Source: Flammulina velutipes (lineage: Eukaryota; Basidiomycota; Agaricomycetes; Agaricales; Physalacriaceae). From it: a DNA stretch of 64,000 nucleotides. Location of the stretch: the NCBI GenBank assembly GCA_011800155.1, contig CM022370.1:682001-746000 (forward strand), written 5' to 3'. Numbering within the stretch: position 1 is the stretch's first letter; each line of letters begins with the position of its first letter. Both the position numbers and the translations under genes were made by a program. Shown here piece by piece: positions 12,236-25,839 of this stretch. The notes under the pieces are model-generated. The model was not told where the DNA came from. It did not search any database and was given only the letters and a program-made list of their open reading frames with translations.

Positions 12236-13126
12236 TTAGAAATGGTGGGCGGGTATCTATTCTTATCTGTATCTACTGGTCAATATACTAATTGTGGAAA
12301 TGTAAAGCGTCGATGAATATGTAAAGCGACAATGTGTGGCGCAGGAGCGGGGGAAATACGAGCAGGATAAGACGATGAGGGAAATTGCGCAAGGGCGCTG
12401 AACTTTCTACCTATCAACAACGACGCCGGGATCTGAATCGACGCGACTTGTCAAGGGAACGCGTTTAGTGGACGATGATCGATCGTGTGGCAGGCCTGCA
12501 ACTCATGATATTGAGCTTTATCGGGCCATATGCAACCGGCAATCGGGAGGATGAACACAGGACGCAAGATAACATGACAACTTTGCTGGCTGGAATTTGC
12601 TCACCATAACGATATCCTTCTGCCATACTACTCCGAGGCCAAAGAAATCTATCATCTATCCCTCGGGCGCACACAGGACAGAACCTGCTCCCAACGCCTA
12701 CTTCAGCGGAGCCAGCGCGAAGAGAAGGATTCTAGAATCTGGGTCTCAGTATATTTATGAGAAGTACCGTCAGTTTGTCGGGCGTCAACGGTCCTATGAA
12801 TTGCCATAATCTAAATGTGTATGGATTGGAGTGGGAACACGGGAGAATCAGTTGTCGTTCAGCTGCCATGTCTGTATCCTTGCATGGATAAATACTGTAC
12901 GACGCGAACGTTCTCCTTTTGAGTTCATGCTGCACATGAATACATATTGGGCCCTGTTGATGCGTTCACACATCATCTTCTGGCCCTTCTGGTCTCATAA
13001 TTTATTGGCGTTGCGTTGCCGTCAGCGTAATCTTCTCGTTATGATTTTTTTTTACCCTTTTTTCTAGTACTTATATAAACCGACCTCCGGCACAGGGGAT
13101 TCCCCCGCCCCCAGCTATCGACGTCG
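12236..13126. other. Intergenic, TRP1 3' end to promoter of small gene
   Basis: About 890 bp with no convincing reading frame. The last 120 bp are T-rich and contain a TATA-like element just ahead of the next gene. Confidence 0.5.
13072..13078 (+). promoter_or_regulatory. TATA-box-like element
   Basis: TATATAA about 50 bp upstream of the ATG at 13127, following a run of T residues. Position and sequence fit a core promoter for the small downstream gene. Confidence 0.45.
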
Positions 13127-13793
13127 ATGCAGGTCTCCGCCCCTCAGTCCTTCCGTTACTCCTCCCTTCCTGAACTGAACCATCCGTATGGCGGGATGAA
13201 GGGATACTCCTCCGCGGTGTACGAGTACGACGATGAGGTGCGTTTGTCAAACCTTCTGGTTTATTTTGAAGTTAATCGTTCGTCTGCAGGAGGAGATATC
13301 CGAGCCTCGGTCGGCGACGTTATCGTACACATCCACTAACAACCTACATAGCATGGACGGACATTTCCTGCCTGTGAGTAGACTCTTTGTGACTCAAAAC
13401 ACGTCTAACATGGAGAAATTTCATAGATAATATCTCCCTACGAGTCATTCTCTGTAGTGTCTGGCGCGACATTCACGCATCAAGCAAAGGATATCTGGCC
13501 ATCGCGTAAGGCGAGCCTCCGTCGCCTAAAGTCAAAGATACGACTACCGCCGACGGAGAGGGATGAACCCGAGAATTTCCTGAGAGGGTTCACACCCGTT
13601 CCGGATTTCAATATGGTTGGTGTGATGCGTCGAGGGAATGGTGGCAGAGGTGCTGGCGGTGGATGGAGTAAACGGTTACGACTCAAGGTAGTGCGTGCGA
13701 TGAGGGAGTTCAAGGGGCGTCTTTGGTGAGTTGTTCAAAACTCGCGTGAGAGATGCGATGCTAACTCAGTGTTCTAGCCATACACCCCAATAA
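13127..13793 (+). CDS. Small unknown protein, about 165-169 residues
   Basis: Three or four short exons: 13127-13237, 13290-13373, 13427-13725 and 13778-13793. The first three are joined by introns with gtgcgt/gcag and gtgagt/atag borders in phase 0. The N-terminus reads MQVSAPQSFRYSSLPELN and the C-terminal half is basic and Gly/Arg-rich (RRGNGGRGAGGGWSKRLRL). No signal peptide or membrane segment is seen. The end has two readings. Unspliced, it stops at 13729 (…GRLW). A fourth intron, with a gctaac branch-like box and a ttctag acceptor, gives …GRLCHTPQ ending at 13793. I recognise no family. Several consensus introns in frame make it more likely a real gene than chance. Confidence 0.55.
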
Positions 13794-15420
13794 CTCCTTG
13801 GAGCTTTCTTTCCTTTCCTTGTTCTTCGATCATGCTTTGCGATCGCAGTTCCATCTGCGCCACACTTCCGTTAAAGTTTGATACATCGGTCTGGAACCAT
13901 TCTTGCATTCGTTTTCGATGTTCTTCTATAGGTGCTATCTTTGGGGTGTTGTGTGCAGTAAAAAATCAATTTGTATGTCAATTGTAGGATGATAAATACA
14001 AGTTCATTGAACATCTTGATCGCTTTAAGTGAAGCTGATAAGTAAATTCGTGGGGTTGTCGGGCACTGCCAGTCGGTTTCATTTCCTTGAAGTCAGTGAA
14101 GTAAGACATGGGCCCAAAGATTGGCGCCCTACGACTGCAATTGAAATCAGAATGTTGATAATATGTAAGAAAAGAACGTACAATTCCTTTTGGTCTTGCC
14201 GTGGTACTTACATAGTTGAGCCACAGGGAGTCAAATAGCGGATCTGGTCGACGGCTTGTACGTTACAAGTCTTAACAGAGTCCTACGCAGGTCCTACGTA
14301 TAGATTACAGGCGAAATTACACCGAGAAGATGACGCACATGAACTTTTCTGACTTCGTTGTACGATACTTGGCCGTAATCGAGCTTGTTATGGAAGAATG
14401 CTGACTTGTGTACGTGCTGGAAAAGGTATTCGTCAGTCAGTGTGACTGTAATAGTTAGGGACGAAGGTGTATCGACAATTTCTGGAATGCCGACTTTGAC
14501 GCTGAGTGTAATAGATGGGCCGGTATTTTATACTCACTGCGGTTGACGGTGTAAGAATTAGTGGTGTTGACATCTTGGCCAACTTACGACGAAGGCATCG
14601 CCGGCGGCGCCGACCTCTGGAGTGTTCCTGGCCAACTTCGTCGTCTGTTGAACACGATATCGATGTCGATTTCGAATGAACAATCGAATGAACAACTGGT
14701 GCAGATCATCTGGCGAAGATATCACGAACCGTCGAAGTTAGGCTGCTCCACTTCATCTGTGATGCACGATGGTCAAGGGACTGCAGATGGTGTATTGTCA
14801 ACAAGTAGGCAAGCATGTCATAAGAATCCTGTCTCTTTAGACAACACTTACGAAAGATATTTCGCAAGGCGTCATTGACTCGGACGTATTTCTCAAGAGC
14901 TGCCTAACCGAGGGCTAAAATTTAATCATAGTCAGCATGGTACCTTGTACCAGTTCCATGGAATGGGGTACTGTAGTGGTTTGACTTTATTTGTGGAAAG
15001 AATTCCGCACGGTGGCGGTGATACATAACAAGCAGCACGGTTGCTGAGGATAGATCTCGTGCAGGTACTCACCGATGGGACAGTGCCAGAACAACCACGG
15101 TTGGATCTCTGGGAGCTGGCTAAGTTGCTTTTTCGCACGTGAGAAGAACCGCGAGCAAGGCGATGAGAGCGAGAATGTTACGTGTAAGTGTCGATTCATG
15201 ATGAAGAAAGACTTCGGAAGCTGAAGAACATTTGGAAGAATACGCTGGGGCTTTTACATTATGCAGATCCGTGTAAGGTGTGTTGACGGAACTTAGTGAA
15301 TTTATAGTCGTTTGAGCCAAGATAGATAGATAGTGGATGTGAGACTCATTATGATGATGGTGACTGGCAGAGTTGCGACACACGGTCCGGATATCCGAAC
15401 ACTCCTTGGTCTCCTCCAGC
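13794..15420. other. Gene-poor stretch of 1.6 kb
   Basis: No gene I can support. Short direct repeats occur (gaatgaacaa twice near 14674-14696) and ggccaact recurs within about 60 bp near 14575-14635, but no terminal repeats or transposase remnants are seen. A 246-codon minus-strand frame at 15120-15860 runs antisense to the peroxin gene and looks like a shadow. Confidence 0.45.
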
Positions 15421-16955
15421 ATGGCGACTGCGTTGGAGATTCCACCATGCGCCACACGTTTACCTGCGCAGACTGTTGTGGCAAGGACACAGCCAAAAAT
15501 CAAAACGACCTTTCCGCATTCCAAGCCAACGCCAGAGTCCACGAGTGCTCCAATCTCGCCAGCCAAGAACGCTGCAATGAACTTGATACCAGGGATCCTT
15601 ATGTCTTCCGTGCCGTCTGGACCTAGTACATCGCCGAGAAAGGCTGGTAAGGTCCCTCTCATGTCCGCTAAAGATCCTCTTTCGATACCCATAATGTCTG
15701 CGAACTTTCGGCGATTTGTCTCCAAAGTCGGGCCTGTGTTTTGGTTGCAGGACCGAGTGGAGGAAGTTATCATGTGGAGGAAAGGCTGGAAGGTTACAAC
15801 GGCTTGGATGGCGGCGTACGCTTTCTTGTGTGAGTTCCAATCATACATTGTTCCCCTCATCTCTGACGCGAATCCCGTTACAGGCTATTTCCCTCGGTTG
15901 TTGTTGCTCCTTCCCCAGGCTTTTGTAATAGGTGTTATACTCGCGACGTCGAAACGCACACCCCCATCCTCCGATCCTCCTGTAGCTCCGGATCCCGTTG
16001 ACGCGACCCCACAGGAAGGGACAGTTGACTGGCAAGCCAACATCCAAGCCATTCAGAATCTCATGGGAATATAGTAAGCATTATCACCTGCCATACATCT
16101 CTCTCTGAGTTTTCTATCCCCATAGCTCGGACGTTTATGATGCTATATACCCTCTTATATGCCACATCACGCACCGGACTCCTTACACGCCTCATATTCT
16201 CACTCTGCTCTCTCTGGGCCTGATACCCGGTCTCTTACTGGTCTCCATACCATACCTCCCTATACGGGCGATTTGTATGGTGGCCGGCTTGACTCTTTTT
16301 GTCCTGACGAATCCGCATACACAACAACACCTCTCCGCTGCTCAACAAATATTCCAAAGCGACAAAGACCTTCGATGGCTCCGAGCCAAGTTTGGCCTTG
16401 AAGCAAAGCTACCGTTACTCAGCTTGTTTCAACGATTTATTGACAACAACAATTTATCGGATGCATGCTGGAACGGTGAGTTACGCGAGGTTGAGTTATT
16501 CGAAAATGAAAGGATGGGAAAACCTGGAGACGGAGAAGGGAACGAGGGATGGAGCAAGTTACATCTGACCGTTGATGAAAGGCCGGGATGGACACGACGA
16601 CAAGACGGCTGGAACGACGGCTCTGTGAGGTAAGTCGATGGACGTCACTTTAGTGCACTGCTCATCGAGGACATTCAAACAGCAGTAATTTGACGTTTTC
16701 ATTGGATGAAGGCTGGGCATTCGTTGAATCAGAGGACTGGCGTTTGGACTACGCTGCTTCATGGAGCCAAGGAGGAGGGGATTCAAGTTTGTAATTTCGT
16801 CTCTCCTCTGGATCATTCATTAATTGTCCTTAGATGGTTGGGTATACACAAACACTTCATGGCTCGATCCTCGGCCTTATTTCTATCGAGAAGGTGCAAT
16901 AACAAGGAGGAGAAGGTGGACGAGAAGAATATGGCTTGACTCGAGTAAGAGCTAA
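15421..16955 (+). CDS. Peroxin of the Pex30/Pex24 type with dysferlin domain
   Basis: Five exons (15421-15829, 15884-16073, 16126-16629, 16683-16786, 16834-16955) give about 442 residues. After a Pro/Ser-rich N-terminus come paired hydrophobic segments (AYAFLCYFPRLLLLLPQAFV after splicing, and LTLLSLGLIPGLLLVSIPYL) resembling a reticulon-like region. The C-terminus has dysferlin-type aromatic motifs: LREVELFENER, GWAFVESEDWRLD and GWVYTNTSWLDPRPYFYREG. Pex28-32 proteins sit in the ER or peroxisome membrane and control peroxisome number and contact sites. Intron 1 (54 bp) does not break the frame, but splicing restores an uninterrupted membrane segment. Which of Pex23, 24 or 30-32 it matches is not resolved. 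Confidence 0.85.
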
Positions 16956-17963
16956 AGTTGAACATGTACGTGTGGCGTGCATGAAACCCATCTTATTATT
17001 AAAGGGAGATGGGACCCGAGTAACAGCGGACCCGGGTGTCAAATGTTTAAACAACTGTGGCGGGAACCCGTCATCGACCTGTTGACACTTCAGCTGCCCT
17101 CGGGGCACCATTTCCTCAACACTGAATATATCTTTATGCATGCAACTAACATCTTTTCTGGTCAATTTTTGTGAGATAGAGGTAGTATAAGCATGAGTGG
17201 ATAATTGCATGTACTACAAAATCAGGAAAGGGTTTAAAACATCACGCAGACGACTTCCAAAGCCAGAGCGATGTACTGTAGCTTATGTAACGTGCACGGG
17301 AGAATAAAATATAGCATGGAGGACAATTTCAAGGGTAATATTCAAGTACAGGTATGAACGGATCCACCGGGGTACGGGATAGTCGACAGTTTCCCGTAGA
17401 CAGACCTAAATACTACTCTGACACTCCCTAAGATATAAATCAAGTATGGGAGGGCACGGGATGGCACGGGATAATTGTGACTGGATTCATTACTTCTTCC
17501 ACGGGGGCTCGAGAGCACCCATCGAAGATGGGTGCGGCAGAGCACCTTGATGCCTATTGACACTCTTATCAATTTCAGTAAGAGCCACGGGCTACACTGC
17601 TAGTATTAATTAACGCGTCACACTGTCGTGCATGTATTTGCTGTGTGTTAGGAACACAGTACTCAGTATCCACCAATGGCGCATCAGTGCAGGCATGACA
17701 GCGTTCTATCAGCCCATTTAATACGCGGTGTTCGAGATGGTTTGCAGACTAAACGGTTTACTAGTAAACGACCGCGCGAGCCATACCCTTTTTGTATCTA
17801 GACCGGTATTTTGGTAACACCAAGTGGCTTCAGAGCTGGTAAATTGGCCACAATATAATTCCCTCACGAGTTAAATTTGAGCTGTATTGAATAACCGCTC
17901 AGGAGAATCATATGCCCGTTGGACACAATACTCATTTCGGCGCGTCACTTGTCTTTGTCCACC
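16956..17963. other. Intergenic, 1 kb
   Basis: No gene seen. The repeated phrase ggcacgggat occurs twice in tandem near 17455-17472. The region is AT-richer than the flanking genes. The MGL promoter lies at the right-hand end without a clear TATA box. Confidence 0.45.
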
Positions 17964-19134
17964 ATGACCTCAAATGTAGCCATCGCCTGGCTGGAAGGAC
18001 CTCAAAATACCAAATTCTTCACGCGATTCTACCAATCTGCGTCTCCCAAAGCTCTCATTGTCTTCATTCACGGCTTCGGGGAACACTGTACTCGCTACCT
18101 CGATTTCCACAACAAACTCTCCGAAAACGGTATCTCTGTGTTCACCTATGACCAGCGTGGTTTCGGTAGGACTGCCCTGGACGACGCTGAGAAAAGCAAA
18201 CACAGTGGGTATGGCCGAACGTCGTGGAAGAACCAGATGGAGGACATGAACTGGGCTATTGGTGTCGCTCGCGAAAAGCTTCCTGGTCTACCCGTGTATA
18301 TTATGGGGCAGTCTATGGTTCGTTCATCCCCGGAAACTATGTCAAGTTCTCCTAACTTCTTGGATTCTTACAGGGAGGTGGTGAAGTGCTCGGGTTCGCC
18401 ACGGAAGGTTCCCACTACGCATCGACGATCGATTCGCTTGCAGGAGTCATTGCTACCAGTCCACTCGTCCAACAGACTTTCCCCGTCAACCCCATCCTGC
18501 GGAAACTCCTTGGTGGTCTTAGAATGGCATTCCCGAACCTACTCTTCCCCGCTGACCTGGTGCCAAATGTTCGCCAATTCATTCATTCGCACAATTTCGC
18601 CCGCTTAATCATCAACAGGAATTATCACGCGATGTATCTGTCGGGGAGGCGTACGTGAAAGATCCATACGTGCGAAACCAAGGAACTTTGCAAGGGATAG
18701 CGGACATGCTTAATCATGTGAGGGAGAGATCCCTTCCGGCTGAATATCCTTCTGACAATGCATAGGGCGATGAATTGAGGACCAAACGATGGCAGTCATG
18801 GCCAAAGAGGCTCCCGGTCCTCTTCCTCCACGGCACAAACGACCGAGTAAGCCATTCCTTGACGATTCTGGACAAGATTAACGTGATACCAGATCACATC
18901 TCCCACTGCAAGCCGGGAATTCCACGACAAGATTAGCGTAGACGCCAACAAGAGCTACGTCGCGAGTGATGTAAGTGCACATTTAACCTTCGACCCATCG
19001 ACTCACGAACTTAGGGCGCTTTCCATGAACTTTCGAATGAACTTCCTGACGTTCGAGAGCATTTGTTGAACGAGGTTGTGGCATTTGTTGACAAGACGCT
19101 CATCCCAGCGCCTGAAGTAACGGCTCGGTTGTAA
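17964..19134 (+). CDS. Monoacylglycerol lipase (alpha/beta hydrolase)
   Basis: Six exons (17964-18317, 18374-18568, 18619-18717, 18766-18846, 18893-18970, 19015-19134), all in phase 0, give about 308 residues. The oxyanion segment is FIHGFGEHCTRY and the fold shows YDQRGFGRT. The nucleophile elbow is GQSMG, completed exactly across intron 1. The acid is in LHGTNDRITS and the histidine in GAFHELSNE, so the whole Ser-Asp-His triad is present. No signal peptide is seen, so it is probably cytosolic or on lipid droplets, as for yeast Yju3. It would release fatty acid and glycerol from monoacylglycerol. The start is the first in-frame ATG (MTSNVAIAWLEGP); a TTG-started extension was rejected. Confidence 0.92.
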
Positions 19135-19300
19135 TGGTGTCTATTGTTCAAGGGTGTAAATTAGCTATTTTCAATGTTGCTTCCAGTCCTTTCCGTGGCA
19201 TTCCAATTCATAGAACAAGATGTATATTATCCTCTAGAAACAGGTATGTTGCATTTTAAAGGTGATCCATCCAAGACTAGAAACAGGAGCGTAGCATAAC

Positions 19301-20269
19301 TCAGTACCCGGCCGCGCCGGGAGCAGCATCTCCCTCCCTCTTCAGCCGTAACAAAACCTCTTTGAAGCGTGTCAAATCTGTTGTGCCAGGACCAGCCCGG
19401 GCGATAGTCTTGCTCTGGGAATTCTGCAGCTCCACAAGGGTACAGATGCGGTCCCAGGTCGTGCCAGAAGACAGGGAGTCGGTCATGCCTTGAACAAATT
19501 CTTGCTCCTTGTCCCTGTAGAGATAGAATGAGCAGATGCAAATTCGAGTAAATGAATGATTCGCACTTGTTGGCAGCTATGGCTTTGGTCTTCTTGTTGT
19601 GGTAGTCCTCGTAGAACTCGTCGATGGCGCGCTCAGCCTTGCTGATAGTTTCCTGACGGCGAGCTTTGGAAGCTTCGTCGCGAGCTACGATTTCCTCTTG
19701 CTGGCGTTCCCGCCATTCCCTGTTGATTGTAAACTCTCCAGAAGCTTTTCACCGCGGGATAAATACACACCTGATGACTTCTGGCTCGTCCTCTGGGATT
19801 GTCTGCGTGAGAATGGGTGTGGATGAAAGCGCCGAGTTTTGTGGTCGCGGGGCGAATGTTGCGCCGAACGACGGAGGCGGCTGCTGGTGAATTGGCGGGG
19901 AGGACTATTAGAGGTAACTGGTGAGCGACGTGTAAACAGCCTGCTCGAGTGACACGCACTGGGACGCCAATATCCGGGAATTCACTCTCAAACTTGTCAA
20001 TCTCGTCGTCACCCATCACCTTGACCGCCGACTGCTGTCTGCCGATTGGAGGAGGAGTGTCAAAGTCGTCGAATGAGAAGCCGGAGCTCGTCTGCGAGAC
20101 CAGTGGAGGCGCAGCAGCTGGCACGGGCACGTCGCCGTCGCCATCGAGCGAAATGTCGGGAAAAGCGGAGGCTGCGCGGTCAAAGTCGATATCGTCGTTG
20201 GCTGCAAATTATGAGTAAATTTCAGGCGCTGGGCGTCCACGACGACGTACAGGAAAATAGGTCTGCCAT
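19301..20269 (-). CDS. CLC1: Clathrin light chain
   Basis: Five exons (20269-20251, 20201-19960, 19904-19771, 19719-19567, 19514-19301) give about 253 residues. The first exon is only 19 nt and encodes MADLFS. Next comes an acidic region (DDEIDKFESEFPDIGVP) with the EFPDI-type motif. Then follows the charged helix that binds the heavy chain (VIREWRERQQEEIVARDEAS, then RRQETISKAERAIDEFYEDY). The conserved end is SGTTWDRICTLVELQNSQSK followed by DLTRFKEVLLRLKREG. Light chains regulate clathrin lattice assembly at the plasma membrane and Golgi. The gene starts only 75 bp from the ATG of the divergent GEP4 gene. Frame and length are right for the family. Confidence 0.95.
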
Positions 20270-20344
20270 GGCTGTTGATGCGGACGCGCTACGTATTGGT
20301 GAAGGTCAAGGAGCGTGGGAAAAGCTGTGCCTCTGCGACTGCCC
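20270..20344. promoter_or_regulatory. Very short divergent promoter between CLC1 and GEP4
   Basis: Only 75 bp separate the two start codons on opposite strands, so both leaders and any control elements must lie in or overlap this segment, or extend into the partner gene. No TATA box is seen. Confidence 0.6.
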
Positions 20345-21308
20345 ATGCCGCTCAATGTACCAGGCCTCCTCGTACCCTTCCAGTTGCTATGGTATCCCAG
20401 AGTCATAATACCTTCGTTGGTGGTAAAAGGCGAGCACACAACGACTGCCAAATTTACTTGTGGCCAATGCAGCATTTTGCTAGAAAGACATCCGCCACCT
20501 CGACTTTCTAGCTCTCAAAAAGGCTGGCTTCCGCGGCGCAGTTTTTGACAAGGATAATTGTCTGGTATGTACTCAATTTCTTAGCCGCTATTTTTGCTGA
20601 TCGGAGGAATAGACCATCCCACACAAGGACGAACTCGTCCCGGAACTCAATGTATATTCTTCATGTTACGAGTGAGACAGACTGATAATTTATCTAGGAA
20701 GCCTGGACGGAATGCAAATCCGTTTTTGGACCAGGAAATGTGGTTATTGTAAGCAATTCCGCAGGTACTCATCTCGATGGCGGCGGCATCCAAGTACGTC
20801 CTTCGCGTGCTAAATGCCCCCTCCGAGTTGACATCGATTCGTCCAGGCCGAATCCGTCTCGTACCACCTTGGCGTACCAGTCCTAACGCACACGTCCATG
20901 AAACCATCATACTCGTGCATAAACACCATCCGCCAATACTTCGCGTCCCTCCCCTCCCCAGTCCCAGACGAACAACTCATCATCGTCGGCGACCGAATAT
21001 TCACTGACGTCGTTCTGGCGAATCGCATGCGGACGTGGAAGGGCTGGCGTCATTTTTGGAATAGAACCGAGATAAATGACGCGCGAGGTCCTTTAGCTGT
21101 ATGGACAAATGGTGTATGGCAAAAGGAAGCGACTACGATGCGCTGGGGTGAGTCCAAGCTGTTGGAGCTAGTCCAGAGATGGTCCCGCCCACCTATGCCT
21201 GATAAGTCCTGGGATCCGTCAGTGTTCATGAGGGCACCGGTAGCGCCACCCAAACCTACAGAGAAGGGTTCATTTGGAACGGTGTTGGGGATGCTAGGCC
21301 TTCGGTAA
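20345..21308 (+). CDS. GEP4: Mitochondrial phosphatidylglycerophosphatase (HAD family)
   Basis: Five exons, all in phase 0 (20345-20422, 20484-20564, 20613-20651, 20698-20793, 20847-21308), give about 251 residues. The HAD motifs are present: VFDKDNCLTIPH with both aspartates, IVSNSAG, and VGDRIFTDVVLANRM. The N-terminus (VPGLLVPFQLLWYPRVIIPSL) matches the family's hydrophobic lead. The enzyme removes phosphate from phosphatidylglycerophosphate on the matrix side of the inner membrane, a step towards cardiolipin. The second exon begins after ttgctag; an earlier AG would bring in a stop. The end could also be spliced (intron from 21307) to add K-S and stop at about 21363. The start codon faces CLC1. 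Confidence 0.92.
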
Positions 21309-21477
21309 ATCATCACAATGTATCATTCTCTCGTGCTGACCTTTTATCGCGTAGGAAATCATGAGCCCAGCTGTACACAAACAAACTCCACTCAGTTTAT
21401 ATTCCGAAGTAATGGGTCGCCGTCCCACATATTTCAGAACTTCCAAAATTGTCTATTGTATCTAATCCAGGTGAACA

Positions 21478-23065
<1,588 letters not shown>

Positions 23066-23633
23066 CTTGGATTTTGAAAATGTAGCGCGAAGAATGGTGA
23101 AAGTATAGTGCTTACTGTGCACTCATACCGCGGTCTTCCTGCTACAACCGGAATACGGCAACGCGCTTGCCGATGTCCGCTTTGACTCCGAGTCGCACCT
23201 TTCCTTATTGAGCCCATGAATTAATTTCGAGCGTTCAACGCCAGGAAATTACATGCCTCTTCTACATGTTGCGGAAGAAGCCTTTATGTGCATAAGACAT
23301 AATATATATGATGCATATGTGTACCAGCTTTCCTGCAGTTTTGAGAGGCATAGGAAGCCCCCGAGCAGAACCTTGTTCACTCAATATCACTGAATTCACG
23401 CCTCTTGTCATACTTTACAGAAATAACCATGCGGAGCAGCGGAACAGTCAAGCCTGTACTGGAGATCTCGCGGCGGCATAACAATTCTGGATTAGGAATT
23501 GATGCGCCTTTGGGGCGGGAGTTGGGCGGGAGACACTTGATCGAGACTAAAAGATATGTTCATTATTAGTTGTAGATGGTATCGAAATATGTGCGAGATG
23601 AAGACTATAAGATGTACGTGTGCCAGCGCCAGG
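23066..23633. other. Intergenic, NPY1 promoter side
   Basis: About 570 bp between NPY1 and the 3' end of the next minus-strand gene. AT-rich around 23285-23325 (ataatatatatgatgcatat). No gene seen. Confidence 0.45.
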
Positions 23634-25348
23634 CTAGCGTTTTGAAGAATCAACGTAGTGGACGAACTGAAGATACAATCAGTGACAATCGAAAAAGTAA
23701 GAAGTGACCCACAGATTCATAGGGACGGATGGGCTTCCGCCCAAGCCTCGGCAAACTCTCCTCGAGCTCTTTCCAAGAGCTATTATTGGTCACATACTGG
23801 CTCTTGTGATTAAGCCACGCCTCGCCTTCCTTTGGATAATCACGAAGTTCGTCAGGAAATGCCAAGTGGGGAGGAGAATACACAATCTTTCCGTCGTCTG
23901 TCAGGTGGTCTCCCCGGCGATTCCACCATCCCAGTCTTATCCGACGAGGCGAAGGTGGTGGGGGAGCAGAGAACAAATCGCGAGGAGGTGAGGGCAGGGG
24001 GTTTGGGCGACGAGGCGACGCCGATGATTGTGGCGTGGGAGTGTGCCGTCGAGGTGAGGACGACGCGTGGGAGGAAGGTGAAGACGTCATGGATCGAGGG
24101 GAGGGTGTGGTTGTGTGTGAGCGACTGCCCGACGACATATTGGGCGAAGGCGTTAGCCCTCGCGCAGTCGAACCAGCTTCGGGTATCGTGTTCAACATTG
24201 GCACGGTCTGGTGGCGTCCGAGTGCCCGACTCCCAGTGTGCGACCCATCGGACAATATCAAAGGACTGAGCATCGTTGTCGGTTCCTCGACTAGCGGGCG
24301 TTCGGGCTGGGGCATGGAAGAATGTCGTTTGAGCCCCGTAGACATTTTTTCCATCCTGTTCGCCAAATCTATGTCACTACTGGAAGGCCGATGTTGATGA
24401 CTATAGCGGGATGAGGACGTATTGTTATCGGTACTGGCAGAACGGGACGCGGACGATGAGGATCGTTTCAGACTGTAGTGTTCCGGCGTCCGTACAATGC
24501 TGGCCGAGAAAGTAGGGCGAAGGGGCTCGTCACGTTCGTAGCCTTCGTTGCGTGGCGGTGTAGACTGTGAGGACGTCGGCGCAGGCTCAGAAGCGCGACG
24601 CGTGGCGGTTCCAGGGGCTGCTACTGCGGTCGCGGTGGGGGCGTAAATGGGTCTAGTTGGAGGGGGCTCAGATGCCTGCCTGCTTTGACTGTGATGCCTC
24701 TGGTGCTGTGGGGAGGGAGATGGTGCTGCAGATGGTGCCGCGGATGATGGGCGACGAGTAGGTGTGGCGCCACGGGTCTCCTGGAACCTTCGCCCTTGCG
24801 CGTCCCTAAAATCAGCTTGAATAATTCCATCTGTGTCGTCAGACTCTACGAGTCCACGAGGATTCCAGATCCATGGGGTGTGAGGGCCTTCTGGGCTGCC
24901 AGTATAGACTCGCTCCCTGTCATGATTGTGGGTTAACGAATATTATTGCAAGATAACGGACGTACCGTGGAATCATCCCAGTTAAGTCCAGTGCATTTTC
25001 TCTGACAGGGAGAGCGAGATAGCTGTCACTGGGAGGTTTACTGGGGCGCTGAAAGGGATTTTGCTGTTGTTGTTGCTGTTGTTGCTGCTGCTGCTGTCGT
25101 TGGGGCTGCTGCTGTTGTTGGGAATGTGCCGACTGCTGCTGTGGCCACGCCTGGCTCGGAATCCAAGGGACGTGTGAGGGATTGTTATTAGACTTAAAGG
25201 CGGGGTTGAACTGCCATTGGCCAGCATTCCAGTCCTGCGGCTTTACATTGATACCCTGTGGCATGGGGGGCGCTCCAGAGAATGGGGGGTTCCATCCTGA
25301 CGGATATTGGCCAGGATAAGCAGTACGAGGTTGCTGATTTGCGTACAT
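23634..25348 (-). CDS. Ser/Pro/Gln-rich protein of unknown function
   Basis: Exons 25348-24966, 24916-23713 and 23666-23634 join in frame to about 540 residues. The N-terminus is Pro/Gln/Trp-rich (YPSGWNPPFSG, PQDWNAGQWQFNP) with a poly-Gln tract. A compact segment follows (GSPEGPHTPWIWNPRGLVES, then DGIIQADFRDAQGRRFQETR). A long Ser/Thr/Pro/Arg-rich disordered region leads to a better ordered C-terminus (RIRLGWWNRRGDHLTDDGKI, YSPPHLAFPDELRDYPKEGE, ending FVHYVDSSKR after the last splice). I recognise no family. The first in-frame ATG is at 25348; the frame continues upstream through a likely intron to 25430, so untranslated exons or an unseen first exon are possible. The composition suggests a signalling or RNA-binding scaffold, but that is a guess. 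Confidence 0.65.
25061..25120 (-). repeat. CAG/CAA trinucleotide repeat encoding poly-Gln
   Basis: On the minus strand this stretch reads as mixed CAG and CAA codons, giving runs of five and twelve glutamines separated by P-Q-R. The codon mixing makes it more stable than a pure repeat. It may vary in length between strains. Confidence 0.85.
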
Positions 25349-25839
25349 GAGGCGGGGAATACAAGTCTGCAAAGTTAAATGAATTCGCGCGTCAGCCAGG
25401 GGCGAAAGAGACTCACATTATAAGCAGAAGGGATATTAGAGGCACAGTCTAAAGACGAGTTATATTGTATGCAGAGGATCTCTGAGATCGATCGAAATGG
25501 AAGCAAAATGAGCGAGGTGCAACTTGGACACTTCTTAAAAGGGCACAAAGGGCCTTGCCTGTTCCGGTCAGCGTGAGGCTGTGGCTAGCGCAGTTTTGCT
25601 GTCAAAACACCGCCAGAATTATCCACAGTAAGTTCGTCTTTGCGCGACGTTTCGTCCGCGTCCGAGGTGGTAGTTTGAACTAAAAAAACGTCGGCAGTCA
25701 TCCGGGCCAGGGTGACACAAGCAACAATCCTTAAACGGAAATCACCGCCCACTTTCGCGCCCCCAACATATTCAACTGGCACGACAAAATACAGATTTAT
25801 GTTGTTACAAAGTATATTACAATAGTATCAACATTTATT
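25349..25839. other. Intergenic, 5' region of Q-rich gene and 3' end of PalH-like A
   Basis: Contains a probable leader of the Q-rich gene: minus-strand splice signals (gtgagt…ttgcag near 25421-25370 and a ttag acceptor near 25450) suggest intron-bearing 5' sequence. No independent gene seen. Confidence 0.4.

Noticed and set aside
13794..15420. Possible transposon remnant in the gene-poor stretch
   Set aside because: Only short repeats such as gaatgaac and ggccaact were found; no terminal repeats, target-site duplication or coding remnant was seen.
15120..15860. 246-codon minus-strand open frame
   Set aside because: It lies antisense to the peroxin gene and its upstream region, has no recognisable motif, and the plus strand carries the domain evidence.
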